25,881 bases of DNA from Ophiothrix spiculata (taxonomy: Eukaryota > Echinodermata > Ophiuroidea > Amphilepidida > Ophiotrichidae), in assembly GCA_000969725.1 (NCBI GenBank), contig JXSR01S017351.1; one strand, written 5' to 3'. A program made the translations under genes and the position numbers. Under the pieces are notes generated by a model. It was given only the letters and a program-made list of their open reading frames with translations. It did no database searches and was not told where the DNA came from. The number at the start of each line of letters is the position of its first letter. Position 1 is the first letter of the stretch. Shown here piece after piece: positions 1 through 9,947 of the stretch.

Positions 1-515
1 TAGGGATGGAGGGGGGGGGTGCTCACTCTAGATTGGGTTGGTACTGGGGATGGGAAGTCAGCAGGTAGGTTTGGGCAGGTAAATCAGGTATAAACAAATG
101 GAATGCAACACCTGGATTATCAAGGTGAGGACAGGTATGGGCACCTGGGGGTAGGGGACTCACTCTAGTTTGGGTTGGCACTAGGGATGGGGGATGCTCA
201 CTCTAGATTGGGTTGGCATTGGGGATGGCATGTCGGCAGGTAAAGTTTGGGCAGGTAAATCAGGTAAACAAATGGAATGCAACACCTGGATTATCAAGGT
301 GAGGACAGGTATGGGCACCGGGGGTGGGGGACTCACTCTAGATTGGGTTGGCACTAGGGATGGGGGACTCACTCTAGTTTGGGTTGGCATTGGGGATGGA
401 GTGTGGGTAAACTGGACAACCTACTTGGCATGTCAGCAGGTAAATTTTGGTCAGGTAAATCAGGTAATTTGGAACCTCATGAGCACCGGAGATGGGGAAT
501 TCCAGTATGTTTAGG
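1..515. repeat. G-rich minisatellite with ~175 bp higher-order unit
   Basis: A block starting CTCACTCTAGATTGGGTTGG recurs near 22 and 197, so the large unit is about 175 bp. It includes a shared segment with 'aaatggaatgcaacacctgg' in both copies. Inside it a smaller unit of about 36 bp (CTCACTCTAG[A/T]TTGGGTTGGCA then a GGGATGG run) recurs near 22, 158, 197, 332 and 368. The array continues past the left edge and decays by about 515. The open frames across it on both strands are a by-product of the repeat and are not called as genes. Confidence 0.9.
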
Positions 516-2763
516 GTAAGCATTGTTACAGGAATTTTATGAGTAACCCTTTACACAAACCTTTACCATATATTTTACACAGTAAAAATGGGTGTAAATA
601 TGAAGTGGGCATGTACAGAATGTTCAGAAACTGCTGATATTCTTCTTAAGATGAAGTTCAGTGCGGCTGATATAGAATGGCATGTAATGAAATCAGCATA
701 TTCTTTTATGATAGAGGTTATTTTTGCAACTCTAAAATATAAGCTTATGCTTCACTCTACCATAAGATTTGAATACCTCTCTCTAGGTAACAAATGTGGT
801 ATCAAAGATACTTTCATTATGCATTATATTAGTCTTTGATTTGTTTTCCCAATTATTCAATTTCATTAGAAAATCAATATCAAAACATATCTTACAGCTT
901 TATCATTTCTTCCATCAAATTTATTTATTTAAAATACTCCATAAAATTCTGAAACATTCCTTAACAAAACAGGCCTTCTAAAATACAAAATGTTAATATG
1001 GAAATTCCGCACTGCATTTTGCAAACATATAACACTCAAAATTTCCCCAAAGCTCTAAACATGGTATCATATTATTCAATATCAGTTTGTGAACATTAAC
1101 AAGGGCCCCATTTTTCATCAAACAAAGAAAAGAATCATAAATGTTGCACTGAATAAATTAACATGCACGTAATGTCTGGGGTTAAATTTGGAAAGCTTAT
1201 TCGCTTATTCATTGTAGCACAACAAAAACTCAGGTGTAATAACACTTAGCATGGAAATGTCACTTTATCATTATACTGGCTTATTCAAATAAATCGTAAC
1301 ATTAAATGGCAATATTGCATAATACACAACTGAGGTTTGACTTATTAAATCAACACGTCTAAATTTGATTGCGCTGTAAGTCATATTTTTAATGCACTTG
1401 TATCAGTACGTCTACAGACTTGTCTAAGTTTGTTCCCCTAAAATCTTAAACAGATCAAGATTCCTTGTTTTTGTTATTCTACAGATTAAAAGAAGATTAA
1501 AATAAAACAAATTTACCCCTGCTACAGTACTAGAAGGCTAAATGCACATGTCTTTGTCAACAGTTTCTGCACATCAAATCAGGCCAAAAAGCAAGAACTC
1601 CTGCTTCCTGCGCGCATAGGGTTAAAAAATTTGAATTTTAACACATTTCTTTCTTTTTTTTTTAGGTTTTCAGGAGATTTTTACTTTTTTAGTTTTTTCT
1701 TACACAAAGAGATAAAAAAAATGGGAAAAAATTTGGCCGCAAAGAGGCCAAAAAAAAAAATAGTGACCTTAAAACGTAATAAAAAAAAGATTTCCGCGTA
1801 GCGCATAGCCTTTTTGACTAAAAAAACAAACAAACCATGTAGCGCTTAGGGTTTTGGGCCTAAGGAAGCTGAGACAGAGTTCTTTTTTTAGCCTCCTTAA
1901 ACAAAGTGCATATGAGCACCACCAAAAAGTTCAAAATGCCCCATTTCAATGTATCAAATACCCCCCGATTCCTGAATACTTATTTCAATTCAAGCCTTGC
2001 ACAGAGAAATTTACATCCTCCAGGTTTCAGTGTAAAAATTAAACACTAAACATTGTGTGCATCAGTTCAATCGAATCTTCAATGATGTACAATTAAAATT
2101 CTTAAAACATAAAAGCTAAATTGCCCTAGTCAACCGCCTGTCCCCTCCCTTTTGCATAGATTTCCCTTCAAAGCTCTGTACCTCACTTCAGAAACAATTA
2201 CCCTAGCAAACCATCCTTAAGAATCTTTCAGATAGCCTATCACGTTTCACTTGATTGTTGATGAGCATGGACTAATTGAACTGCTCTGCTCATCCACTGC
2301 CCATATATTAATTTTCAAGTAATTCACTTTAAAGAATCTCTACATGAATCAAGGTAGTCATTTTCTCACAATTTACACGCTTTAAATAATGCTTACATAA
2401 AAAAGATAGTGAAGTGAACAGGGGCCTGCTTTTGCTGATACATTTTTATTTTTATTTATTCCCTGGAAGAAAAAATCTCTGACATCATTTTAAATCCAGA
2501 AAAATAACAACAGCCCTGAATTGTGCAGATATATTTTAAGTTATGCCTAATGGTCATTTGAGAAATTTTTTTTCAAATACAAATGGCCACCAGTCTGTAA
2601 CTTACACAAGGAGTAAATTTTGCAATTCTGTATAATGACTTGAATTATAAATAAACATGTATTGAATACACTACTGTTGCAAGGTAGGCCTATATATTTA
2701 ATAAAATGTTACCTTCTCAAACTTTGCACAAGTGGAAGAAAAATCCCTTGCAAAATAATAATA
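516..2763. other. AT-rich non-coding stretch
   Basis: No open frame of convincing composition, no RNA gene and no clear transposon end was seen. Between about 1650 and 1830 there are many A- and T-runs, with a small hairpin (TTGGCC...GGCCAA) near 1733-1752. The direct repeats GCGCATAGGGTT (1612) and GCGCTTAGGGTT (1842) bracket this segment. One TAGGCCTA palindrome lies at 2685-2692. Confidence 0.6.
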
Positions 2764-2928
2764 CTGTAAACGGGGTTATTTTTGCAAGGGTTTAATTTTC
2801 GAATCATCATCTAACTGTGAATATAACACCCTATAACACCCTGTGAATATATTCATTTTATGTGTAGGTCTATGTAATGAAGTTTAAAAACGCTAATTTA
2901 ACACGCATGAAAATATCCCTGTTTACAG
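2764..2928. mobile_element. TA-flanked MITE (mariner-like ends)
   Basis: The left end CTGTAAACGGGGTTATTTTT and the reverse complement of the right end, CTGTAAACAGGGATATTTTC, are imperfect inverted repeats that remain recognisable for about 35 bp. Both sides are flanked by TA (2762-2763 and 2929-2930), as expected for a Tc1/mariner-type insertion. The element is about 165 bp with no coding capacity. A short internal duplication around AACACCCTATAACACCCT lies in the middle. Confidence 0.75.
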
Positions 2929-3034
2929 TAGTAATAATGGTTGGCAAAGAAGGGCTCAGTCACACATAACCGTATAGAGACCAAACATACGAATAACATA
3001 CACTGTTTAAGTAATCGACATGTACACATGTATG

Positions 3035-3345
3035 TCACATGTGTGACGAGTCATAAATGACATCACTTCCTTTCCCATCATACATGCTTGGGACCTTTTG
3101 GCAAAGCTGGTAGAGGAGCTCCTGATGACAACCAGAAATTGCTTGACCTGTTACAACATCATCCACATTGCCAGGTAAACCAGGGATTTGTTGGTTGGAT
3201 TCTCTAACTTAAAGTGTTCGTCATCCCTGGGTCAAGCAGTCAACCTGAAATGGTTTCTCCTGACTTGTTTACATAGGGCAAAAGGTCTGTAATCAGGATA
3301 CTTGCTTGGAGTACCAGGAGCTGGCAGTGTAATCGGTGGATACTA
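3035..3345. other. GC-richer island with overlapping open frames (possible exon)
   Basis: This ~310 bp island is less AT-rich than its surroundings and is open in several frames. On the minus strand, 3208 down to 3038 is open for 57 codons, ending in TGA at 3035-3037; it includes GNVDDVVTGQAISG and HQELLYQLCQKVPS. Also on the minus strand, an AG acceptor context (…GCTAG) precedes a frame starting YPPITLPAPGTPSKYPDYRP. On the plus strand, 3061-3204 is open and contains GPFGKAGRGAPDDNQKLLDL, followed by a good donor context, CAG|GTAAAC, at 3174/3175. I recognise no protein family in any frame. Openness on both strands weakens the case, because local composition alone could cause it. It may be one exon of an otherwise unseen gene, a conserved non-coding element, or chance. 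The ends GACCTTTTG (3091) and CAAAAGGTC (3280) also form a weak inverted pair. Confidence 0.25.
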
Positions 3346-3417
3346 GCGCTTTAAGAATATTTTCACAATGTAACTATACTTTGTAACGTTTTGTCAAATT
3401 ACTTGACCAGAGTTATG

Positions 3418-3517
3418 AATTATGATCAATAGAGATCAATTACAATCTATGATTGATTGATTGATATCTCGTCTCTGGTCTAGAAATTATGATCAATAGA
3501 AATCAATTACAATCTAA

Positions 3518-3552
<35 letters not shown>
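3418..3552. repeat. 66 bp tandem duplication with GATT microsatellite
   Basis: The block AATTATGATCAATAGAGATC and its continuation occur twice, starting near 3418 and 3484. Each copy ends in a GATT run: about 15 bases at 3451-3465 and about 35 bases (8-9 units) at 3518-3552. The ATCAAT before each run is complementary to the ATTGAT of the run, so each copy can also form a small hairpin. Confidence 0.9.
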
Positions 3553-5233
3553 CATCTTTGGTCTGGAAATTTAAAAGCAGTAGAAGAGTCTTCATTATTA
3601 TAATCTTTGACACCTTAATATACACCCAGATGTAGGCTTACATTGTTGAACTGTTCAAGTTTAGGTTAAGTCTTTAATAATGCCAGTTTCCCTTTTTAGA
3701 GGGAATTTTTATTCATATGGTCTTACATTCCCCAGGAATCACATCTAAGATCATATCATGATATACAACATATTAATAACATCACTTCAAAAATGATTTC
3801 ACATGAGGCATGAACTAGGTTAATCTATTCATAAATTCTAACAGTCTAACCATGTAATAGGTTTAATATCACCCCACTTCACATCATGAAGTGTGTTCAT
3901 CTCCCCAACATTAAGGAATTCCCCGATTCCAAATAAGCAACTTAAAGCAAATTTACTTGGTGGTCCAACCTAAGAATAGACCTTAAAATAATATAATGAC
4001 ATTATGAAATTACGATCGGTTTATTCTAACACACTGGGACAAACCCAGAAGTATCATGCACAAAGTTCAAATTCAATTGGTTAAGTAAGCATCACGGAAA
4101 AATGAGACGAAGAAAAAGTAGACAAACGGCGAACATGAAACCTTAGTCTCCGACAATGAAAATGGTTTGTGTTTTATAGTGAACACAGTCATGTAAGTTG
4201 GTCTGGTAGTGTAGCTTGCTTTAGGCGGTATCATTGACTCGTACGAAGCCAAGTTTCACCTTCTCAGTGATATTTTGGTTCAATGCCCTACATTTTATCC
4301 TAGTTTATCACTTTCTTCCCTGTATCAGTTCACTTTTTATCGGGTTTAGATTATTTTCATTAAATCAATGTCCACATTGATACGCTGAAAATCTTATCAG
4401 TTCAGCATTATAATTTGAGCATATGTAGCTGAGACGAATTTAAGTTATAAGCATGTAGTAGATAAATTTGTGGGGTTGTGAATTTACCAAATGAATGGGC
4501 TATAAAAATTAAAGAAGCTTACTCATACCTTGGTACTGGAAATATACCAAACTTTAGCTGAAATCTACTGCTATATTGAGCACTTGCTGTTTCAGCAAGC
4601 ATGCCAAGATGAGCACTATTATATATGGGCAGAAGCCATGCACTTTTATCGAAGATCATACATGTAAATGTAAGTCAATTTTTGCAGATTTTTGTCCTTA
4701 AAACTCTTGCAAATAATAAAAGGTCCTTCACCTCCCCAAAAGTACAGAAAAGATTCTTGGCCTTCTTCCCTCCATCCTAACATCTTAAATTTAGCACATT
4801 TTTGCACAAATTATGTAGGCCTATTCAAAACATATTTAAGACAAATATGTTGCTGGCACATTTTCAGCCCCAGCCCCACCCAGTCTCCAAATATCATTTA
4901 TGGTTTCCTAGATGAACTCTTGTTTCTTCCTGTATAATCATGATAATATAGAAAATCCAGTTTGAATTTTTAAAATTTCAATTGTTACATTCCTTCACAA
5001 ATTCCAAGTTCAAAGTTTAACCTTGAGTTTTAGAAGTAATCCATGATGTACTACATAGGAATAAAGCTCCATTTTATATAGATAATCCATGAAATGATGT
5101 AATGTTACTATTTAAAGTGAATGGGTTCAGAGAGTAGTCCGGCATCTTTGAGTTCGCAGCTTATTGTCCAATTGCTTTATCATGTGCAACAATCTGCAAT
5201 GTCATGGCCAATCTTTTCTACATGGCTCACACC
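3553..5233. other. AT-rich non-coding stretch
   Basis: Nothing was recognised: no inverted-repeat element with a readable target duplication, no tRNA-like box, and no coding-like island. The 81-codon frame at 4692-4937 has low-complexity composition and is not called. One TAGGCCTA palindrome lies at 4816-4823. Confidence 0.55.
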
Positions 5234-6115
5234 GATCAATATAAGGTATCGGGACCTTCCCATCATGCACTGCACCTGATGGGATTTTTTATTATGGTTA
5301 TTACTGATGAAACTTAGCACAAATAGCAGACATTATCATTATCCCAAATTTTGTATTACAGAGATAATTTATCACTAAGACTTTACGTCCAAAGACAACC
5401 GCTCGCCTGTCTGAGACATTCAGTCACTGTTAGTCCTTACCAACTCCCTAAACCATATTGCTCCGACCTGAGAGGAGTAGTAACCGAGCGAGACATTCAC
5501 TCACACTTTTAATCCTTACCAACTCCCAAAAACACATTGCTCCGACCTGAGATGAGTAGTAACCGAGCGAGACATTCACTCACACTTTTAATCCTTACCA
5601 ACTCCCCAAAACACATTGCTCCGACCTGAGAGTAGTAACCAAGCGAGACATTCACTCACACTTTTAATCCTTGCCAACTCCCCAAAACACATTGCTCCGA
5701 CCTTAGAGTAGTAACCAAGCGAGACATTCACTCACACTTTTAATCCTTGCCAACTACCCAAAACACTTTGCTCCGACCTGAGAGTAGTAACCAAGCGAGA
5801 CATTCACTCACACTTTTAATCCTTACCAACTCCCCAAATCACTTTGCTCCGACCTGAGATGAGTAGTAGACTAAAGGCTACAAAGAGAAGATAATTCACT
5901 CTTATCCCGTTATAGAATATTTGAATGTAGTAAAAGAGTTTAGCTCTCAATTTGAGGGAATAAATCTGAGCCATTGTAGCAAGCGAATGTCTCTCGGGCG
6001 AGCCAATATCTTTGGATGCAAAGCCTAACACCATTCACAACAATTATTGTACAAAATATCCCATAGGAAGCAAAGCATAATGGGAAGGTCCCAATATCCA
6101 TCTTTTACACTGATC
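5234..6115. mobile_element. Fold-back element with internal minisatellite
   Basis: The left arm starts GATCAATATAAGGTATCGGG and continues ACCTTCCCATCATGC. It is matched by the reverse complement of the right arm (GATCAGTGTAAAAGATGG, then ATTGGGACCTTCCCATTATG). Inward, CTCGCCTGTCTGAGACATTC near 5403 again matches the reverse complement of the right arm near 5985-6004 (CTCGCCCGAGAGACATTC). The arms are therefore roughly 140-190 bp and imperfect. The space between them is filled by the tandem array at 5410-5870. This resembles fold-back elements whose arms contain direct repeats. No target duplication could be fixed, so the exact ends are uncertain. Confidence 0.6.
5410..5870. repeat. Six-copy ~76 bp tandem repeat
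   Basis: The anchor AGACATTCACTCACAC (or a close variant) starts at 5414, 5491, 5570, 5646, 5722 and 5798, giving spacings of 77, 79, 76, 76 and 76. Each unit reads roughly GCTCCGACCTGAGA, GTAGTAACC[A/G]AGCGAGACAT, then TTTTAATCCTTACCAACTCC. The outer units are the most diverged, as is usual for an array that grew from the middle. Confidence 0.92.
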
Positions 6116-6783
6116 CAGTCAAACAAGGTCTGTGTCTTCATATGCCATCGGGATTACCCAGTCACATGACTTACAAACTATTCCTATTCCCTCGGGATTA
6201 ACCCTAACTGTCATCTTTCTTGTAATATAAAAAATCTGAATCACGGGGTACAAAATATGTACAAGTTGAAGATGACTTGTGAAAATTACACAAAATCCTT
6301 ACTTATAAATGAAACATTTTGTATGGTTTACTCCACCCAGATTGTAAACTTCAGAAATTGAATGATAGCATGGCTTAGAGATTCACACAATATGACAAGC
6401 TAAAACCATGTTGAAATCGCAAGGGAGTAGGGATGTAGTCTGACCTTCTGTACCATCCAGATATCACATTGCAAGCACAGCTTTACAGTTATCTTTTAAA
6501 GTTTTTTTTTCCTTCAATGACTAAAAGCTGCAACTCCCAAATTTAAAGAAACTGTTATTTTTCATCAAGCACAATAACTTATAAATATTATTCAAATGCA
6601 TGAAATATTTAAATTTCTATTATGTTTTGTAAAAGATGCAACATTTATAATTAACATTTTTGTTCCCTATTTCCATTAGGTTTTATTTTATGATAAAATA
6701 AAAGGCATCATTTTATTGTTAATATTTGGTTTCAAATTTTTTTCCCAGCTTAATCCAATTTTTAAAAATTTTAATTTCCATTT
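6116..6783. other. AT-rich non-coding stretch
   Basis: No gene or RNA was seen. Composition becomes strongly A/T from about 6520. A small perfect hairpin, TTTTATTTTATGATAAAATAAAA, lies near 6680-6702. Confidence 0.5.
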
Positions 6784-6858
6784 TATATGAAAGATCACCC
6801 CTAAAGAGATTTTCAAATTTCAGTCAAATCGGTCCAACTGTTTTGATTTTAAGAGCTA
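6784..6858. repeat. Diverged relative of the 19.2-19.6 kb element arm
   Basis: The run CCTAAAGAGATTTTCAAATT and then TTTCAGTCAAATCGGTCCAA, CTGTTTTGATTTTA aligns with the reverse complement of 19490-19565 (CTAAAGAGGTTTACG, TTTTCAGCTGAATCGTTCAA, CTGTTTTCATTTTA). Identity is about 70% by eye. It is probably a fragment of the same inverted-repeat family, in opposite orientation. Its ends are not resolved. Confidence 0.5.
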
Positions 6859-7683
6859 TTTCAAATATAGGCCTATGTGAATACTTCTCTGTGTAAATTC
6901 ATTTATCAAATACTATTCAGGCATGCAAGTTACTGATGACAAAATTTCCTAGAAAAGAGCTCTTTTACTACTCTTTTATACAAGGCAAAAATTTCCAGAA
7001 AACAATATATTTACAGCAAAATATAGTTTCTTCAAAGCCTGAAAAATTCGGCTTCCTCCTCCTTCAGTCTTTACGCCTTAAAAAACACTACCTCAATACA
7101 GATATGAATGGCAAGGCATTAGTCTGGCCGACCCAAAACAATGAAAAGTGCATATTATATATACAAAGGAAACTAGGGGTAAACGTAACCCCCACTATTG
7201 AAGTCGTTCCTATTTCAATACAAATCTGCTTTAAAATACACACACGCATTAAGAGAGAAAACTATGGGTCGGGTCAGTGCCACAGACAGACACTTTTCTC
7301 AACTACAATCCAACTATGTGGTAGCTGATTGAGTGAAATTTTACCATTGGCTTGGGGCATTAAAAGACCGCCTGCATTCTCAAACTTGCCCAATGGAACC
7401 AAACCAGTCAAGGAAGGAGGGAGGGAGACTTATATCGATGCGTGCTTGAACATGTACCGTTATGAATTATTATTACAATAAAATAAACCTTGGAGAATTG
7501 CGTGTTTGGGTGTTTTGGTTCACTAAAATCATCCTACTTTTACCTCAACTGGTAATTCTTTATTCATTATTTTCTCAATTAATAATAAATTTTGAATCTT
7601 GGTAGGATAAACAACCCCCTTCGGAAATTTAATTGTAAGTAACATGTAAGTACCCGGATGGAATTATCACTGTACCCTCTCAG
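6859..7683. other. Non-coding stretch with an uncalled 130-codon frame
   Basis: A plus-strand frame runs 6936-7328 (130 codons). Its protein is rich in K, N, I and F, with no motif, signal peptide or membrane segment I recognise. A frame this long is expected about once by chance in a window of this size and composition, so I do not call it a gene. The rest shows only a GGGAGGGAGGGA-like purine run near 7417-7430. Confidence 0.5.
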
Positions 7684-7803
7684 GGGGAACTCCGGGCTAA
7701 TATGGAAGCTTCCAACAGCCTGTCAAGTCTGCCACTGTGCACTTACACCACCCTGGACGAAGCAGGATATCGGCAGATAGAGTTTGGTGCTTCGGGCAAA
7801 CGG
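7684..7803 (+). other. Candidate internal exon, product unknown
   Basis: A strong acceptor context, ATCACTGTACCCTCTCAG|GGG, ends at 7683. The frame GGG GAA CTC CGG... is open from there to a TAA at 7804-7806. It contains an ATG at 7702 and encodes GELRANMEASNSLSSLPLCT followed by YTTLDEAGYRQIEFGASGKR. A possible donor, AAACG|GTAACT, falls at 7802/7803, just before the stop. The segment is clearly richer in G+C than its flanks. I do not recognise the peptide. The minus strand is also open here and has a GTAAGT donor context (plus-strand ACTTAC near 7741-7746), so orientation is not settled. No partner exons were identified. Confidence 0.3.
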
Positions 7804-8252
7804 TAACTTAGATAAATCAGACTTCCAGTGTGGTTGTCAATAAGACAATTGACTTCTCAGCGAAGTCTGTTGAAGAATGTGCGCGTATGCCAAATCACAA
7901 CAATTATAGATAAGAAAGTAAACTAAGATGTATTGTAGAATCAAATGTAGTAGAAAATCATAGGATATTTTTATACACTTGCAATCTTGAACACATCAAA
8001 ATCGAAACTTTAAAAAATCTGGACCAACACTTTGCTAAGGTGAAGCATACGGGCCATCTTCAAATATTCTAATATTGGAAAATCATACATGGATATCAAA
8101 TTGGGTAGCCAAGTTTGCAACATTCAGGCTAGGCCTATAGTCAGATAAATTTACAAAGTTATGAATCAAAAATCTTTTTAGAATCTCAAATGTGACACCT
8201 CTCCATGACTATATGGAACCAGCATGAACTTTGCATACCCAAAAGTTGGTTA
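7804..8252. other. AT-rich non-coding stretch
   Basis: No gene or element was seen apart from a TAGGCCTA palindrome at 8130-8137 and a short imperfect hairpin (CAGACTTCC near 7819 against GCGAAGTCTG near 7861). Confidence 0.5.
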
Positions 8253-8422
8253 AGGTGAGTTTACACTGTGACGACTTGTTGTCGATGGCAGGTAACGGAG
8301 TTGAAAATCAAATAGCAACCTTGGCTGACGTAAAGGAACGGAGGTTGACGATTGGTCAAAGAGGGTTGATTTTCAAGTCTGTTTCCTTCCATCGACGACA
8401 AGTTGCCAGTGTAAACCCACCC
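8253..8422. mobile_element. 170 bp MITE with ~45 bp inverted repeats
   Basis: The left end AGGTGAGTTTACACTGTGAC and the reverse complement of the right end, GGGTGGGTTTACACTGGCAA, continue with (A)CTTGT[T/C]GTCGATGG in both arms. TA flanks each side (8251-8252, 8423-8424). The outer trinucleotides do not match cleanly, so TA is the safest target duplication. The 64-codon frame at 8231-8425 is just a read-through of this palindrome. Confidence 0.75.
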
Positions 8423-8449
8423 TAGTTATCTTTGTAATAGTGTACCACA

Positions 8450-8935
8450 GGACTCTGGCATTTACCTTGCGACATCAAAAGACAAAGACAAACCCATCTA
8501 CCTTGGGTTCATTCCCTATCCCTACATTGGGCCAAGAAAAAAAAATGTTGTGTTGCCCTCAAGTGGAATTTCTGAAAAATTGAGTCGGTCTGTCAGAAAT
8601 TTTTTTTTTTAATCATTTGCTTTTTAAAAAGCACCAAAAGTGCGAAATTTGGGTGCATTTTCCACTATTTTCCAAATATTTTCTCAAAAAACACCCAATA
8701 TGAGCAAAATTGGGTGCTTTCCCGACCCTAATTTTTTTTGTTTTAATTTCTGAAAAGGGTCGGTCGCTGAGGACAACAAAACAAAAAAATTTCTTGGCCT
8801 TGGCATCAGTCAAGCTCAACCCATCTATCTCCCTTTAATATCTACAGAACCTGGTGACAAACCCATCTACCTCAGCTAGAGGACCTTGTGACATTTCAAG
8901 AGTCAAAGATAAACCCATCCCCTATACACTACCTG
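8450..8935. repeat. Decayed tandem array, split by a MITE
   Basis: A core like GTGACATCAAAAGACAAAGA followed by CAAACCCATCTACCT recurs in worn form. It is seen at about 8468-8504, again near 8804-8832 (CAAGCTCAACCCATCTATC), near 8853-8875 (GGTGACAAACCCATCTACC) and near 8887-8920 (GTGACATTTCAAGAGTC, AAAGATAAACCCATC). The second unit begins just after the inserted element at 8530-8799, so the array is older than that insertion. Confidence 0.6.
8530..8799. mobile_element. GGCC-ended MITE, 3 bp target duplication TTG
   Basis: The left end GGCCAAGAAAAAAAAATGTT and TGTTGCCCTC are matched by the reverse complement of the right end (GGCCAAGAAATTTTTTTGTT, TTGTTGTCCTC). TTG flanks both sides (8527-8529, 8800-8802). 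The middle has a second inverted pair around TTGGGTGC. Related copies lie at 14433-14686 and 22917-23232. The 68-codon minus-strand frame inside is an artefact of the element. Confidence 0.75.
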
Positions 8936-9152
8936 ACATAACTTACTTAGCCTTAACTTAGCCTCACTCTTAAGGGAGAGTGCGATCTGTTAAATGCCTC
9001 GAGCCTTTGTCAATCTATTAACAATTTCCCAAGTCAATGCGAACCGATTTCTTTAAATGCAATTGTGGACACTAAAACAAATAAAGAATAATTAATTAAA
9101 TGAACTAAAATGAATCTGTGAAAACCCTATCCGTTTTTATAATTAAACATTT
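8936..9152. other. Non-coding spacer
   Basis: No feature was recognised. Confidence 0.5.
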
Positions 9153-9679
9153 ATCTTTATCAAGGATTTTTTTAATCCTTTGTTAGTGATTAAACTGCTT
9201 CACCTGATATAAGGGGTCTTTGGATTTTTTTGTACGTTAAGCCATGAGAAAAAGAAAGAATTTAAAGGCTGATAGCCAAGGAAGCCACTAATAAAACTCG
9301 CGTACATTGGGGTTGTCTCAAATCTTTCCATGTTCAGTTTTCAAAGCAGCAGAAGAACCGGAACATCTGATGAACCTATGAAAACGAGCATGGACTAGAA
9401 GCGGAATGTGCATTCAGCGCCGTCCTTGACTCAACGATGTAAAGCGAGGCACGTACTGCTGCCCTAACCCGCTTCCCAAGCATCAGCTTCTTAATGCTAG
9501 GTTTCAACTAACTCTGATTGTTACAAATATTACTATCAGCCATTCTCTGACCATAGATTTCATTTACTTTTCTAAAATAAGAAAACAAAATCATGTTAAT
9601 GTAGGTCAATTTTGACCAAATTTTCACACAAGATAAAACAAAATTCCCCTCTACGTGATAACATGCCTATGGAACCTTA

Positions 9680-9931
9680 GAGGCACTGGAGCACAATTTG
9701 GCCACAACTTTGTGCATCCGGCCGCAACCTGGCCAGAGCTTTAATTTTGCAAGATGGCCACTATAGTCTTGATTTTATACCTCAAGATTATTTTAAAATA
9801 TTCCATTCCATGTATTGAAATAATCTAGAAGTGCATAATCAAGCCTATGGTGGCCATCTTGGAAAAACAAAGCTGTGGCCAGGTTGCGGTCAGCAGCACA
9901 AAGTTGCGACCCAATTGTGCTCCAACGCCCT
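9680..9931. mobile_element. Long-armed inverted-repeat MITE (copy A)
   Basis: The left arm, starting GAGGCACTGGAGCACAATTT, is complementary to the right arm over about 110 bp. Its reverse complement starts GGGCGTTGGAGCACAATTGG, and both arms share CGCAACCTGGCCA and CAAGATGGCCAC. TA flanks each end. The same element sits at 11597-11846, so it was present before the two copies diverged. Confidence 0.8.
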
Positions 9932-9947
9932 AGTATATCATCTTAAC

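Noticed and set aside
194..514. 106-codon frame at the left edge
   Set aside because: It lies wholly within the minisatellite, and the opposite strand is open too, as repeats without stops in one unit stay open throughout.
6936..7328. Open frame of 130 codons, plus strand
   Set aside because: Composition is typical of AT-rich non-coding DNA, with no motif and no neighbouring exon. The rough chance expectation for one such frame in the window is not small.
8231..8425. 64-codon frame with ordinary-looking protein sequence
   Set aside because: It almost exactly spans the 170 bp MITE at 8253-8422.
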